Shown here in pieces: positions 34,981 to 46,949 of a stretch of 64,000 nt of DNA (the first letter of the stretch is position 1; each line of letters opens with the position of its first letter). The notes under the pieces are model-generated. The model did not search any database. It saw only the letters and a list, made by a program, of their open reading frames with translations, and was not told where the DNA came from. The stretch is taken from positions 36,832,469 through 36,896,468 of the forward strand of contig CM037789.1 of NCBI GenBank assembly GCA_021229015.1. Reading direction: 5' to 3'. This stretch comes from Solen grandis. Taxonomy: Eukaryota; Mollusca; Bivalvia; Adapedonta; Solenidae. The position numbers and the translations under genes are program-made.

Positions 34981-35785
34981 ATCTCCTCTGAAACCACTGG
35001 ACAGAATTTGATTAAACTTGGTAGGGATGATCCTTGGGTCAACCTTCACAAAAGTTGCTAAAATAAACTTGATCCATGTAGAACTCTGGTTGCCATGGCA
35101 ACAAAAAGAAGAAGAAAATATGACACTTTAAATATTATCTTCTTCAAAACTACTGGCCAGATTTCAAAATGATTTAGTACAGATGTTCCTTGGGTCAACC
35201 TCTACCAAAGTTGCTAAAATTTTTCCGATCCTTAAAAAACATGGCCGCCAGGGGCGGGGCTTATTTGCCTTATATGTATATAGGGAAAACTTTAATCAAC
35301 ATTTCCTCTGAAACCACTGGAGAAACCACTGGACAGAATTTGATTAAACTTGGCAGGAATGATCCTTGGGTCAACCTTCACAAAAGTTCCTAAAATAAAC
35401 TTGATCCATATAGAACTCTGGTTGCCATGGCAACAAAAAGAAAAAAAATATGAAAACTTTAAAAATCATCTGCTTCAAAACTACTTGCCAGATTTTAAAA
35501 TAAATTGGTACAGATGTTCCTTGGGTCAACCTATTTATCTCAGGTGAGCGATTTAGGGCCATCATGGGCCTCTTGTTTTTTAAAATTTTCTCATGTTTTT
35601 CCAAATGGATGTAAAATTGGATCATTGTTAATTATTTGTTAGGTTTATTTGTGGCAAAACATAGTGCCATTAGAATTAGTGTAGAGAAATAAGTGACAAG
35701 AAGCTTGAGTTATTTTTTACTTTTTAGCTCACCTGAGCACGTGTGCTCAGGATGAGCTTTTAGGATCGATGAATGTCCGTCGTCC
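34981..35785 (+). repeat. Right copy of the 805-bp identical duplication
   Basis: Same as 34059-34863. It repeats the end of the type 3 element (ending about 35577) and the start of a type 4 element (35731), so these parts should be counted once in any repeat census. Confidence 0.85.
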
Positions 35786-35945
35786 GTCTGTCCTTCCGTC
35801 CGTCGTCCACAATTTGTTCGTTTGCACTCTAGCATCTTCATTTTATGAGCAATTATCTTCAAACTTTAAAACAATGTTTATAACCATAATTTCTCGGCCA
35901 AGTTCGATTATGGCTGATATCGGAAAATTAGGTCAGGAGTTATGT
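35731..35945 (+). repeat. Hairpin-ended modular repeat, core type 4, truncated
   Basis: Begins tttttagctcacctgagcac with an ACGT-centred hairpin, then (CCGT)n, 'gcactctagcatcttcattt' and 'aggtcaggagttatg'. It is the reverse orientation of the copy at 10697-11438. It is cut at 35945 where the 3' end of a Jockey-like LINE begins. Confidence 0.8.
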
Positions 35946-35949
35946 ATAC

Positions 35950-37126
35950 GTTGATAGTATACGGTTCCTGGCAAGGAATGCATACAGGTTGTTCTTCTCG
36001 ATTTAAAAGATAGGAGTGAGTCAAACGAGTATGTCCTATGTGACAACGATTGATAACACATTCCTCCCTACGCACAGCGCGGGAAGATGGATACCAAAAA
36101 CCTAAGGATAGTTGAATACAATGTAACTTATTAAACTGAGCGTTGTCCCAACTAGATTTCTATTTTGAAAAGATCAATTTATACGGAAGATTTCAAATCT
36201 GTAAATGGAATTTTTATATCAGCGTCATCTAAATCGGAGGCTGCTTTAGCAGCACGATCAGCTCTCTCATTACCTCGAATTCCCATATGACTGGGAACCC
36301 AACAGAATATAATTTGTTTCGAAAAAGATAGGTGATGATGTTTAATTAAAATATCTTGAATTAGGGGATTAGTGGATTCGAAAAGTTCATGTTTTTAATT
36401 GATTGTAGAACAGGCAAGGAATAAGAAAATATGATAAATGTATCGGACCGAATAGACGATACCGCATGTAAAGCTAACTCAATAGCTTTTGCTTCTGCAG
36501 AGAAAATCGAAGCACCATCCGGTAAACAATACAATTTTGTGTAAAAGTAGCTTATGACTGCACATGTGGTCGTATTGCCATCTTTAGAGCCATCTGTAAA
36601 AATGTCATAATGGTCTCCATAAGTAGACTTAATTTCATTGAACTTTGATTGAAATAAAATTGGATCAGTGATGGACGATCAGTGATGGACTTTTTAGAAT
36701 TGTGAAGACTAAGATTAACTTCAGGTCTTTTAAGTGTCCAAGGTTGAATTTGTGCGACTGTTTTTGTTTTAATGACTTTTATGTCAACTTCTAAACCTGA
36801 AATAAGATTCTGAGCACGCAAACCCAAAGGTTTGATAACCTTAGGTTTGCTCTCATATAATTTTTTATAGTTAGGGTGAAATACGCTATCATAAGCTGGA
36901 TTACTCGGATTTGATTTGAGTTTTGTAATATACATGTACTATAAGGTTATTTTTTCTCTACGTAGATATAAGGATGGTTCATTTGCAGCTACATAAAAGC
37001 TTTCAACAGATGTTTTAAATGCATGCGCCAAGTGACAAGCGAAGTCCTTGATGATGAATTGTGTCCTGTAACTGTAAGTATGATTTTCTGGCTGCTCCAT
37101 AAACGATACAGCCATAGTCTAGTTTT
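35950..37126 (-). pseudogene. Jockey-like LINE ORF2 3' part: RT C-terminus and RNase H
   Basis: Read on minus from 37126: KLDYGCIVYGAARKSYL ... TIHHQGLRLSLGA, then an ANEPSLYLRREK-like block and KLKSNPSNPAYDSVF (36935-36850). An RNase H domain follows, with FTDGSKDGN (about 36600), a SAEAKAIELAL-like stretch (about 36500) and FCWVPSHMGIRGNERADRAA (about 36290-36230). The end near 35950 shares 'agtatacggttcctg' with 48000, marking the family's 3' terminus. Frames break several times. The 5' side is cut by a tRNA-like SINE head at 37127. Confidence 0.85.
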
Positions 37127-37203
37127 GAGCGATTCGAACCCACAGTGGTGAGGGGCTGAGAGATTTGTAGTCCACGACTGTAACCGCTCGGTCGCGGCCC
37201 CTT
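37127..37203 (-). mobile_element. tRNA-like SINE head
   Basis: On minus: GGGGCCGCGACCGAGCGGTT (A-box-like) ... GTGGGTTCGAATC (B box). About 75 bases match the head of the MetaSINE copy at 47617-47545, but the body is missing. It could be scored as a tRNA pseudogene. The SINE origin is favoured because an identical-type head is attached to a SINE body elsewhere in this window. Confidence 0.7.
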
Positions 37204-39091
37204 GGAATATAACATACAGAAACGTTTACAAATGTACGAAAGATACTTACATACAATGGCTACAAACGAGAATAGTTCACAGAATTTTTCCAACTAATTC
37301 ACTGCTTTTTAAAATGAACATTGTTAATAGTAATTTATGTACATTTGTAAAGTTTGCGAGGAAACTATAATTCATCTTTTTTATGATTGTGAAAAAATAA
37401 AGCCTTTGATAAGATTTGTGAGTAACTTAAGTAAGAAAGTAGATCCATAAATCATAATAAATAGTAACAAGAGGCCCATGATGGCCCTAAATCGCTCACC
37501 TGAGATAAATAGGTTGACCCAAGGAACATCTGTATCAATTTATTTTAAAATCTGGCCAGTAGTTTTGAAGCAGATGTTTTTTAAATTTTTATTTTAGCAA
37601 CTTTGGTAGAGGTTGACCCAAGGAACATTGTACCAAATCATTTTGAAATCTGGCCAGTAGTTTTGAAGAAGATAATATTTAAAGTGTCATATTTTTTTCT
37701 TCTTTTTGTTGCCATGGCAACCAGAGTTCTACATGGATCAAGTTTATTTTAGCAACTTTTGTGAAGGTTGACCCAAGGATCATTCCTGCCAAGTTTAATC
37801 AAATTCTGTCCAGTGGTTTCAGAGGAGATGTTGTTTAAAGGTTTCTCTATATACATATAAGGCAAATAAGCCCCGACCCTGGCGGCCATGTTTTTTTACG
37901 GATCGGAATAATTTTAGCAACTTTGGTAGAGGTTGACCCAAGGAACATCTGTACCAATTTATTTTAAAATCTGGCCAGTAGTTTTGAAGAAGATGATTTT
38001 TAAAGTTTTCATATTCTTTTTCCTTTTTGTTGCCATGGCAACCAGAGTTCTACATGGATCAAGTTTATTTTAGCAACTTTTGTGAAGGTTGACCTAAGGA
38101 TCATTCCTGCCAAGTTTAATCAAATTCTGTCCAGTGGTTTCAGAGGAGATGTTGTTTAAAGGTTTCTCTATATACATATAAGGCAAATAAGCCCCGCCCC
38201 TGGCGGCCATGTTTTTTTACGGATCAGAATAATTTTAGCAACTTTGGTAGAGGTTGACCCAAGGAACATCTGTACCAAATTATTTTGAAATCTGGCCAGT
38301 AGTTTTGAAGGAGATGATTTTTAAAGTTTTCAAATTATTTTTCTTTTTGTAGCCATGGCAACCAGAGTTCTTCATGGATCAACTTTATTTTAGCAACTTT
38401 GGTAGAGGTTGACCCAAGGAACATTCCTGCCAAGTTTCATTAAATTCTGTCCAGCGGTTTCAGAGGAGATGTTGTTTAAAGCAAATTGTTGACGACACAC
38501 GACGCACGACGGACGACGACGGACGCCGGACGAAGGGTGATCACAAAAGCTCACCTTGAGCACTTTGTGCTCAGGTGAGCTAAAAATATTATATTAGGTT
38601 TATGTGATAGTGACTGTAAATTTGATACTATAAGTTTAGAAATGAAAAAATATATTTTTTGGTGCAAGAAGAAAGAAATAATTCCTTCCATTTTGGGTTT
38701 TAAAAAGAACCTAAGATTGTCTTTGGACATTTTTAAATTAACAGAAGTAAATAAAAAAGAAAGTGACAAATGGGCAATTGTTAGGTATTGTGTGCAGGAA
38801 GATTAACCGACATTTATAAATTAATAGAACATTCATGGGATTTTCTGTAGATATTTCTTTTTTTTTTTTTTTCCTATTCTTCAAGATTTTTTTTTTAACC
38901 TTTACTGACCCTAAACTTAATCTGTATAAAGAAATATTTCTAGTGGTTTTTATATAATGAAAATTATATGTTAAATTTATATATGCAGATATATGCAGTT
39001 AGATATTGTAAGGTGGTGAGTAGGATGGTTCCCCGACCTACTTCCATCAGAAGACGGGGATAATAAAGGTTAAAAAAAAAATTAAAAAAAA
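37204..39091 (+). mobile_element. L1/Tx1-like LINE 3' end, split by a repeat insertion
   Basis: 37250-37455 encodes the ORF2 C-terminus: RIVHRIFPTNSLLFKMNI, NLCTFCKVCEETIIHLFYDC (the Cys/His box of L1 elements), then KPLIRFVSNLSKKVD. A type 3 hairpin repeat (37466-38582) interrupts it. 38583-38810 continues with CDSDCKFDTISLEMKKYIFW and ends near YCVQED. The 3' UTR runs to an A-rich tail at 39070-39091. Frames are not continuous across the insertion. Confidence 0.75.
37466..38582 (-). repeat. Hairpin-ended modular repeat, core type 3, inside a LINE
   Basis: Inverse orientation of 32655-34655: starts aacaagaggcccatgatggc and ends with the gagcac/gtgctc hairpin and aggtgagcta. It contains the X-box-like palindrome at 37708-37721 and 38029-38042 and a variant at 38349-38362. 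LINE coding sequence resumes right after it, so it inserted after the LINE. Confidence 0.9.
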
Positions 39092-39554
39092 TGTTATAAT
39101 GTGATTGGGTGCGGTAGCATGGCATGTGTCTACAACATGATATGACAGTGTAGCAGCACTGTATATGCCTTGAGTAGACACGGTCTCAAAATGATATTTA
39201 ACTTAACACACTCACACCAATATGTGTTACGGCATATGTCCATTGTTAACGTTACTGTTATATGATCATGATTTTGACATCATTTGGATTACCTAAATGC
39301 TCAATTAAGTGTTTGACAATGAAATATATCTCTAAAATCTTAAAGCAATTTCAAATAAAAAATAATTTCAAAACTGTTAAAGTACGGAAGGTTCAGTGTT
39401 TGGTACATTTTCATTGACCACCAGTATAAAATTGGTGAAAACTTCAATACATGTTTAACAAATTTAATTTTAGTTCCATGTCTTCATACTACCTTTTACA
39501 GATTTAGAAATTAAAACAGAATTTAATCTATTATTTTCTTTATTATCTTTTTAG
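39092..39554. other. Non-coding
   Basis: AT-rich sequence between the LINE tail and the exon at 39555. Nothing recognised. Confidence 0.4.
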
Positions 39555-40584
39555 TTATCCCAGATAAGAAAGGACTGAAGAGGAAAAGAGAAAGAACCAA
39601 AGGTATGTTCATGTATATGTACAGCATAAGAATAGGGAGAAAATGTAAGAAAGAGTTTGTTTTGGGATTCATTAAGAAAACTGTTTGATATTAATATTTT
39701 TTGTCATTGTTATCCAATGAGTAATGTAAAAACATTCATTTGTGACTCCTGTATGGTGATACATCTGTCCATCTATGCTATTGTCTTCCCTTGCTTCTGT
39801 TTTGGGTAATTAAGCTATATTTTATAACACCTTTTCAAAGTGGTTGGGGGTTCCAAGAGGGGAACAGAACCGCATCCACCGTGCAGCCCTGCATGATTGT
39901 AACAGGCGACTTAATGGGCTTGAATGATTGCAATCTAACTCCAGATTCTAGCAGGTAGATGGTTTCGATCCCATGCCTTGCATTTCACCCAAATCTCCAT
40001 CCTGATCAGCTCGATATATGACTGAAAGACTCATGAAAGTGGCATAAAACACAAGTAAATCAAGTCAAACCTTTTCCGTGTCATATTTTAATTTAAGTCA
40101 ATTGGGTCAACTAATAGGTCACTGCATCATATTAAAGGAAAACCTCAAAAACACATGAGGACACAGTTTAGAGGACATTTTTTTTCATGAAACTTTAAGT
40201 GCCTATCTTCATTAAATTAATCGGCCTTAATGCAGTTCTCTTAAGTATAAAAATAGGTAAAAAAAATCAAATGTTACAGAAACTGCAAAATATCGGGGGG
40301 TGGGTGGGTATTAAATTTTATACTGAACAATCTATTGAAGAAATAGTATAAATAATATTTGCATTTTTTCAGTTTCTACAAAACAGGCATGGAGTGCTGA
40401 AGAAAAGAACATACTGCAAAGAGAGTTTATCAAGTTCATCAAAGAGCAGAAGGTACCAGGAAAACTAGACATTCTTAATGTTGTAAAAAGCAGGAAAGTG
40501 TTCCAAAACTATGATTGGAAAAGAGTAAAATATGCTGTTTACAATATTATTCAAGCACGGCAGAAAAAAGTTAGATTTATGTGA
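39555..40584 (+). CDS. Last two exons of a Myb/SANT-like nuclear protein gene
   Basis: Exon 39555-39602 (acceptor tttttag, donor GTATGT) encodes a basic stretch (IPDKKGLKRKRERTK). Exon 40373-40584 (acceptor ttttttcag) continues in phase with VSTKQAWSAEEKNILQREFI ... VPGKLDILNVVKSRKVF ... DWKRVKYAVYNIIQARQKK and a stop. The 'W(S/T)xEE...F......P.K.......L...W..(V/I)K..V.N.I' pattern is a SANT-like C-terminal domain that I know from many uncharacterised fish and mollusc proteins. The first exon needs an upstream exon ending in phase 1, which I could not find; the repeat insertions may have removed it or moved it far away. Confidence 0.55.
39838..40065 (+). mobile_element. SINE-like dispersed element in the intron
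   Basis: Shows a B-box-like word (ggtttcgatccc near 39962). Its 3' end 'atatatgactgaaagactca ... gtggcataaaacac' has the shape of molluscan SINE tails. No target duplication identified. Confidence 0.45.
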
Positions 40585-40647
40585 ACTTTGAAATGCCATG
40601 ATCAGACTTCTAGTTTTGATGCTCACACAACTTTTCGAGGGACATAT

Positions 40648-40863
40648 AGCATGGCAACAAGAGTTCTGCATGGATCAAGTTTATTTTAGCAACTTTTGTG
40701 AAGATTCACCCAAGGATCATTCCTGCCAAGTTTAATCGAACTCGGTCCAGTGGTTTCAGAGGAGATGTCGTTTAAAGCAAATTGTTGACGACCCACGACG
40801 ACGGACGAAGCGTTATCACAAAAGCTCACTTGAGCACTATGCACTATGTGCTCAGGTGAGCTA
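40648..40863 (-). repeat. Hairpin-ended modular repeat, core type 3, solo end
   Basis: About 215 bases: half of an X-box palindrome (atggcaac), one type 3 half-unit, a GACG-rich tract and the terminal hairpin, ending aggtgagcta. It lies just after the stop of the Myb/SANT-like gene and may form part of its 3' UTR. Confidence 0.8.
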
Positions 40864-40983
40864 ATAAAACAATAAAAACAACAACCTCGCATTTACCATG
40901 AACCCGCCACTAGTACAGATGAATTGGCTCTATAGAGATTCAATGCTTAAGAATATTTGTCAGCATGCAGATATTTATACCCC

Positions 40984-41007
40984 GGGGGGGGGGGGGGGGG
41001 GGGGGGG
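40984..41007 (+). repeat. Poly-G run of 24
   Basis: An uninterrupted G run after a few C. Similar runs lie near 42506 and 48328. They are prone to sequencing error and can form G-quadruplexes. Confidence 0.9.
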
Positions 41008-41179
41008 ATACTGGAATCAGCTTGTCCGCCCTCTCTCAAGTGACGCTCCGGGGTAAGGAAATTGGGTTAGGGTTAGTTTTATGGGGTTTCGGGAGTACAA
41101 TTGGCACTTGTGGGCTGATTTGTTGCTTGTGGGGTGCAAATTACGGGGTGCAAAAGGGGCCAAAGATCAAAGGAAAAAT

Positions 41180-42500
41180 CCAAAAACGTCACTTTAGTGA
41201 GAACGTCCGTCCGTCCGGCCGTCGGTTTTTCCTTGTCCGCCCAATAACAAAGATGCCTTTGACCCACAGTCTTCATATTTGGTATGGAGATTGGTCATGG
41301 ATGGCAAGTAGATGATCCCTATTAATTTTGAGGTCACTGGGTCAAAGGTCAGGGTCACAGGGGCCTTGACTAGAAAAAGCTTGTCCGTCTAATAACTTAA
41401 GAATCCTTTGACCCACAGTCTTTATATTTGGCATGGAGGTTAGTCATGATTAGTAGAAGAACCCTATTGATTTTGAAGGTCAAGGTCACAGGGGCTTTAA
41501 ATAAAAAAGCTTGTCCACCCAATAACTTAAGAATCCTTTGACCCACAGTCTTCATATTTGGTCTGGAGATTGGTCATGGCAAGTAGATGACCCCTATTGA
41601 TTTTGAGGTCACAGGGTCAAAGGTCAAGGTCACAGGGGCCTTGACTAAAAAAAGCTTGTCCGCCCAATAACTTAAGAATCCTTTGACCCAGTCTTCATAT
41701 TTGGCATGGAGGTTGATCATGACCATTAGATGACTCCTATTTATTTTGAGGTCACTGGGTCAAAGGTCATGGTCACAGGAGCCTTGACTAAAAAAATATG
41801 TCCACCCAAATATTTAAGAATCCTTTGACCCACAGTCTTTATATTTGGTGTTGAGGTTTGTCATGACCAGTAGAAGACCCCTATTTATGTTGTCACTGGG
41901 TCAAAGGTCATGGTCACAGGAGCTTTGACTAAAAAAAGCTTGTCAGCCCAATAATTTAAGAATCCTTTGACCCTCAGTCTTTATATTTGGTGTGGAGGTT
42001 TTTCATGACCAGTAGATGACCCCTATTGATTTTGAGGTCACTGGGTCAAAGGTCATGGTCACAGGGCTTTGACTATAAAAAGCTTGTAAGCCCAATAATT
42101 AAAGAATCCTTTGACCCCAGTCTTCATATTTGGTGTGGATTGTCATGACCAGAAGATGACCCCTATATATGTTGAGATAACTGGGTCAAAAGTCATGGTC
42201 ACAGGAGCTTTGACTAAAAAAAGGTTGTCCGCCCATTAATTGAAGAATTGACCCAGTCTTCATATTTGGTCTGGAGGTTGGTCATGACTTGAAGATGACC
42301 CCTATTTATTTTGAGATAACTAGGTCAAAGGTCATGGTCACAGGAAATTTGACTAAAAAAAGGGTTGTCCGCCCATTAATTGAAGAATCCTTTGACCCTC
42401 GTCTTCATATTTGGTATGGAGGTTGGTCATGACTAGTACATGCCCCCTACTGATTTTGAGGTTACTGGGGTCAAAGGTTATAAAACACCCCCTGACAAAG
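41180..42500 (+). repeat. Tandem array, about 140-bp unit, with DR1-like motifs
   Basis: About nine units, each with 'aatcctttgacccacagtct', 'gatgacccctattgattttg' and 'gggtcaaaggtca', opening with a (CCGT)n tract near 41205. The word gggtcaaaggtca appears at 41339, 41614, 41757, 41898 and 42043. Later units are degenerate. No coding signal. Confidence 0.85.
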
Positions 42501-43935
42501 CCTACAGGGGGGGGGGGGGGGGGTTCAAGTCATGCAATGGCAGTTTCAGTTTTGAGGTAGTAGGTCAAAGGTAATGGTTACTTTGATCTTTGCCACTAAA
42601 AACATGTAGAATACATAACTAAGCAATGTACTGGCTTACTACCCTCAGATTTGGCAGGGAGGTTGTCCATGACCTCTAAATGACCCCTATTGGTTCTGAC
42701 AAAGTGCTGTGCGGGGTATCACGCCATGACAATGGCAGTTCTAGTTTGACATAGATTTATTGAAGATCAACAGTTGTTATCTGATTAAGCATAAAATATC
42801 ATATTTGGACTCAAATGTAGTTCAGAAATAATAATGTGGATGCATTAGTGTCTTATGAACATGAAGTCTAGATTATGGTTTAGTTTTAAGTCTAAGTATT
42901 GTTTTTTAGACCTTATGGCATTTTTCAAATTAAAACAAGGCTAGAGAAAAGTATGGATCTGATATCTATTTTTTGGACTTGGAAAATGAAAAGAAGGCTA
43001 AAGTTAATAAAATTATCCAAAACTGATATATGTATATGTTGGAAGATCACTAGGTGCAAACATTTCATTAGTTTCATTTTACATGTGTAAGTTGTGAAAT
43101 AATGTATATGCATTTTGAGTTAAAGAAACTTCACAGAATTAAGAAATAATAAGACAAAAATGTGTAGCAGTTCTCAATGATAGATATGTATCACTTATAC
43201 TTCTGAATTTCAATTAAAAAAAAGCTTTTGTATAAAAAATCCTGATTGTGTCTCTCTCACAAAAGCTTGTCTTGGAGCAGCTACTAGTAAACAGTGTTGG
43301 TTAAGCCAGAAGTTCTGATTTTTGCCTTGATAATATTGCAATGATGTATTTTTTTTATTTCATCTGAAAAAATGTTTATGAAAATTGCGATGATGTCAAC
43401 ATTTAGGGAAAAAATAATACTTAAAGAGTGTAAAGCTATATCGTATGAAAAATATATGTCAAATGTTCAATAAGAACATTCCATTTATATTTGTATAGAA
43501 GTTTCCGATACCTATAAGTTTGCTTAAAAAATGTCTCCATTATTTTATATAATTTTTAAACACTTTATTTTGAATGAACTGGTGCTCAGTGATTTAGTCT
43601 ATCCATTAGGATTTGCAAATTTTCAACATAAAGCAACCTTTTATCAATCCATGATGATGGTTGTGATTTTGCACCTTTGGTATGTTTAAGAACACGATTC
43701 AAACATCTTTTATGCTATTCATAAACCTTTATGATACAGCTTTACACACTTAAATATAGCTTTTTTCCACTGTTCTAAGATGGCATGTATGTGTTGTTTG
43801 TTATTGTAGTTCTTTTGTTAAGAATATGAAGTTGAATCGTATAGGTGCATTATTGGACCTATTTCAATGTACTTATCCTATTAACAAATTTATGCCACAT
43901 TTAATGAAATCACTTACATTGCAATGTATATATTT
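42501..43935. other. Non-coding, AT-rich
   Basis: A poly-G run near 42506, then decayed repeat words ('atgacaatggcagttctagt' near 42728), then plain AT-rich DNA with no ORF of note. Confidence 0.45.
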
Positions 43936-44540
43936 TAAGTTCTCCTGATCAAAGGCCATAGGGAACATTTAGGATCATTGAATGTCCAACATCTGGCAGT
44001 CCATTGCCTGTCCACAATTAGCTTGTTTACACTAGAGTGGTATTATTTTTGTCTCGAATGAGTTCAAATCAGGGTGGCATGGGATCAAATATAACAAAAA
44101 TCTTTTTTTTTGCCATTAAAACGTTATTTATGATAGGATCTCTACAAAACTTGGTTCAAATGTTCATTCATCTAAGTGAAACCTTGGAGGAGTACAAAAT
44201 CTGGGACATGTGGGGTCAAAAACTTGTTGATGGGGTCTTAATCATAGAAATAACTTGTTAACACTCAAGAGATCAGATTTTTGACCCAGTATTAAAGAAC
44301 AAATGTCAGAATTTTTCCTTAGATGAAATCTTTAATGTGTTCATTACTGGGTCAAATGGGGTCAAAGAAGGTCACATGGTTAAATAAAAGGAAAACTTGT
44401 TTCCACTCTAAAGGTCACGTTTTTTACCCAATTTTAATGAAGTTTGATGAAAGTTTGATTGATGAAGTCTTTGATGAATTTATAACTGGGTCACATAGGG
44501 TAAAAAAACTAATGACAGTAGTTTAAGCAAGCGTTGGTAA
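43936..44540 (+). repeat. Decayed hairpin-type repeat
   Basis: 'ttaggatcattgaatgtcca' near 43970 and 'gtccacaattagcttgttta' match, with changes, the start of the type 4 element at 35765-35825. Diverged units with 'gggtcaaa' / 'actgggtca' follow. An old member of the group or a sister family. Confidence 0.5.
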
Positions 44541-44569
44541 GCTCATAGATATTGATAGTATTTTTACCC

Positions 44570-45245
44570 CTATTTAATTGAAGTTGGGGCTATATTGGAA
44601 TCGTGTTTGTCTGTCACAAAGTTTTTGTTTGTCCGTCACAAAATATTTATCCATCCCATGTATTCTCATCTTAATAACCGCACTTACTGTACTATTGAAA
44701 TTTTAACAAATGCCTTGGCTCATTAAAGAAATTGATTTACAAAATCCAATAACTCTGTCAAGGTCACAAGTTCCGGAATGTTGAAATTGACTGGTCTCAA
44801 TAACTGGAGAACTAATTGACCTAGGACTTCCAAACTTCATACATAGTCTTGTCTTTATGTATGTATGACGTAAGTTTATTAAAGCGGTCACAGTATGAAA
44901 GGTCAAGGTCACATGGGTGTCAGACTTTCAAAACATTTCCACACAATAATTTGAGAGCACATTTTTTCTACGTCCCACGTATTCATATATCAATAACCAC
45001 ACTCACTATTGGAATGAAACTTCAAACAAATGCATCGGGTCATTTAAGGAGTTGATTCACAAAGTCCGATAACGGTTGAGGTCAAAGATCAAGGCCACAA
45101 GTTCCCGAATGTTGAAATAGACTTGTCTACATAACTTATGATGTAATTGACCTAGGACTTACAAACTTCATACATGAACTTGTCTTGATGTTGAAGCTTC
45201 ATAAATATGCTTTATCATATTAAAAATTTCATTATAAATAACTGA
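44570..45245 (+). repeat. Two-copy tandem repeat, about 310-320-bp unit
   Basis: 'aaggtcacaagttccggaat' (44760) and 'aaggccacaagttcccgaat' (45090), each followed by 'cctaggactt(c/a)caaacttc' and preceded by 'cccatgtattc' / 'cccacgtattc'. Non-coding. Confidence 0.7.
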
Positions 45246-45704
45246 GTCATGTTAAAGTCCCTATTAGGGGATAGCTCTAGATAAAACGAAGCATAAGTAA
45301 GCTCATTGATATTTATAGTCTTTTTAACAAGAGGAACATTATAGTATTTGTGCCCACTTCATGGGATTCATAGATTTGCTTTTGTTCGTCTGTCTATCCA
45401 TCGGCTGTGAAAAACAAGTACGTAAGTGGCTGGAGAACAGTGGGTAACTGTAAATTGTATTCCATGTCGTTCTCTTGTGTGGCTAGTTTTTCTCTTGTTT
45501 GACTAAAAGAACAAAAGAAAGAACAATAGATAGCCACATAAGAATCCATGTGTAAGAATTTCTGTCAGTTTGTCTGAGAGTTCGTGTTGTGAGCTTAGCC
45601 AACACATTTAGTGAAACTTCACAGGAATATAGATCAGCATGTGAAGTTGCCCACCAGTGGTTTTTCGTCCACCTCCAGCTAGGGAAAACGGCCCCTGATT
45701 TTAG
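45246..45704. other. Non-coding
   Basis: Contains a decayed repeat start (acaagaggaacattatagta) and no ORF of note. Confidence 0.4.
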
Positions 45705-46870
45705 CTAAAATAGCCACCAAATTGTTTTTGTTTTTTTCTTGTCTTGATTAATAGTCACTTTTTTAGACTCCGATTCAGATTGAGATTTTGTTTTGGCTGT
45801 TTTGGCCGATGAAGAAACTTGTTCTGAAAGATCTGTTTGTGTACTAGCATCTGTCATTGTAACTGTTTTCGTATTTGATTTAATAATTGATGAGTAGGTT
45901 TGTTTTGGTGTAGCTTCGTAAATTTTCTTTCCTTCTGGACATGAGATATTTTGTGTAGCTTTGATTTTACATATTTCTTTTTCTTTCAACCACATTTTGC
46001 ATTCTTTTGAATCTGCTGAATGGTTTTTACCACAGTTTGCACATTTTAATGGATTTGGGCATTTGTTCTGAAAGTGACCACCCTCTTCACTGCACTTGAC
46101 GCAGACGCTAGTTAAATGGCGACATTTATCTTCATGATGACCACATTTTTGACAGCGATGACATCTTAATGGGTTTGGGGTGAAAAGGTCAACTTTTATT
46201 ATTCTGTAGAAGATTTTTAGGGAACTTGGGAGCAATTGGGGTATTGAAAGTAAGAATGATTGTGTTTATAGAAATTTCAGTTTTGTTTTTGGTAATGATA
46301 ACTCTTCGTGCTGCTGTTACACCTTGAGGTTTTAGATTTTCTGCAATTTCTTCATCGGTTACACCCTAGCATTTTGTCGCGGATCACACCTTTAGATGAA
46401 TTTAAAGTTCTGTGAATAGATGAAATTATCTCAATATTTGAAAAGGTTTTTAATCTGAGTATAATTTCGCCTTGTGCTTTTCTTTTAATTTCGATAAGAA
46501 TTTTGTTATTTCTTAGTTTTTTGACCGATTTCACTTCGCCAATTAAGCCTAAAATTGTTTTTTCAATTACAAAGGGTGATAGTGAGGAGAGCTTATCATT
46601 TTCATTGATCGGTTCGATTATAAAAACATTCGGAAAGGAGTTTGACGACGTACTTTGAAATGAAGATGTTGTTTCTTTATCTTGATCTTGATTAAAAGGA
46701 GGCCATGAGAGAAAGAAATGAAGTTCAACACCCGTGCTCCCCACCCACCTCGGAGCCCAACAAGGGGACGCTAATACAGAGGTAGATATCCGACCTCTAA
46801 GCGCCAGGGATACACAGGTGTTATACTTGAAAAAGAAATGCTTTACCCTCTCGATTGGCCCGTAAGCCAC
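45705..46870 (-). pseudogene. Gag-like ORF1 of a Jockey/I-type LINE
   Basis: Read on minus. 46700-46352 encodes an RRM-like N-terminal part (NVFIIEPINEND ... ILIEIKRKAQGEIILRLK). After a frame step at about 46365 it continues as GVTDEEIAENLKPQGVTAAR. After another step near 46190 it reaches three CCHC knuckles: CHRCQKCGHHEDKC, CVKCSEEGGHFQNKC and CANCGKNHSADSKEC. A Ser/Lys-rich tail follows to 45705. Such proteins package the element's RNA. With two frame breaks this copy is likely inactive. Its ORF2 is not adjacent. The Jockey fragments at 29955 and 35950-37126 may be of the same family. Confidence 0.8.
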
Positions 46871-46949
46871 CGCCTTCTAGGTTAAATAATAGATATATAG
46901 TGTGGAAACACCTCAACATTAGAAACACTTCAACAGTCGAAAAACGTCA

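Noticed and set aside
34268..35625. Identical predicted proteins on both sides of the second gap
   Set aside because: They come from the duplicated contig ends within a non-coding repeat, not from a gene family.
37127..37203. Functional tRNA gene
   Set aside because: A and B boxes exist, but the same head is attached to a SINE body at 47545-47617 and I could not fold a convincing acceptor stem.
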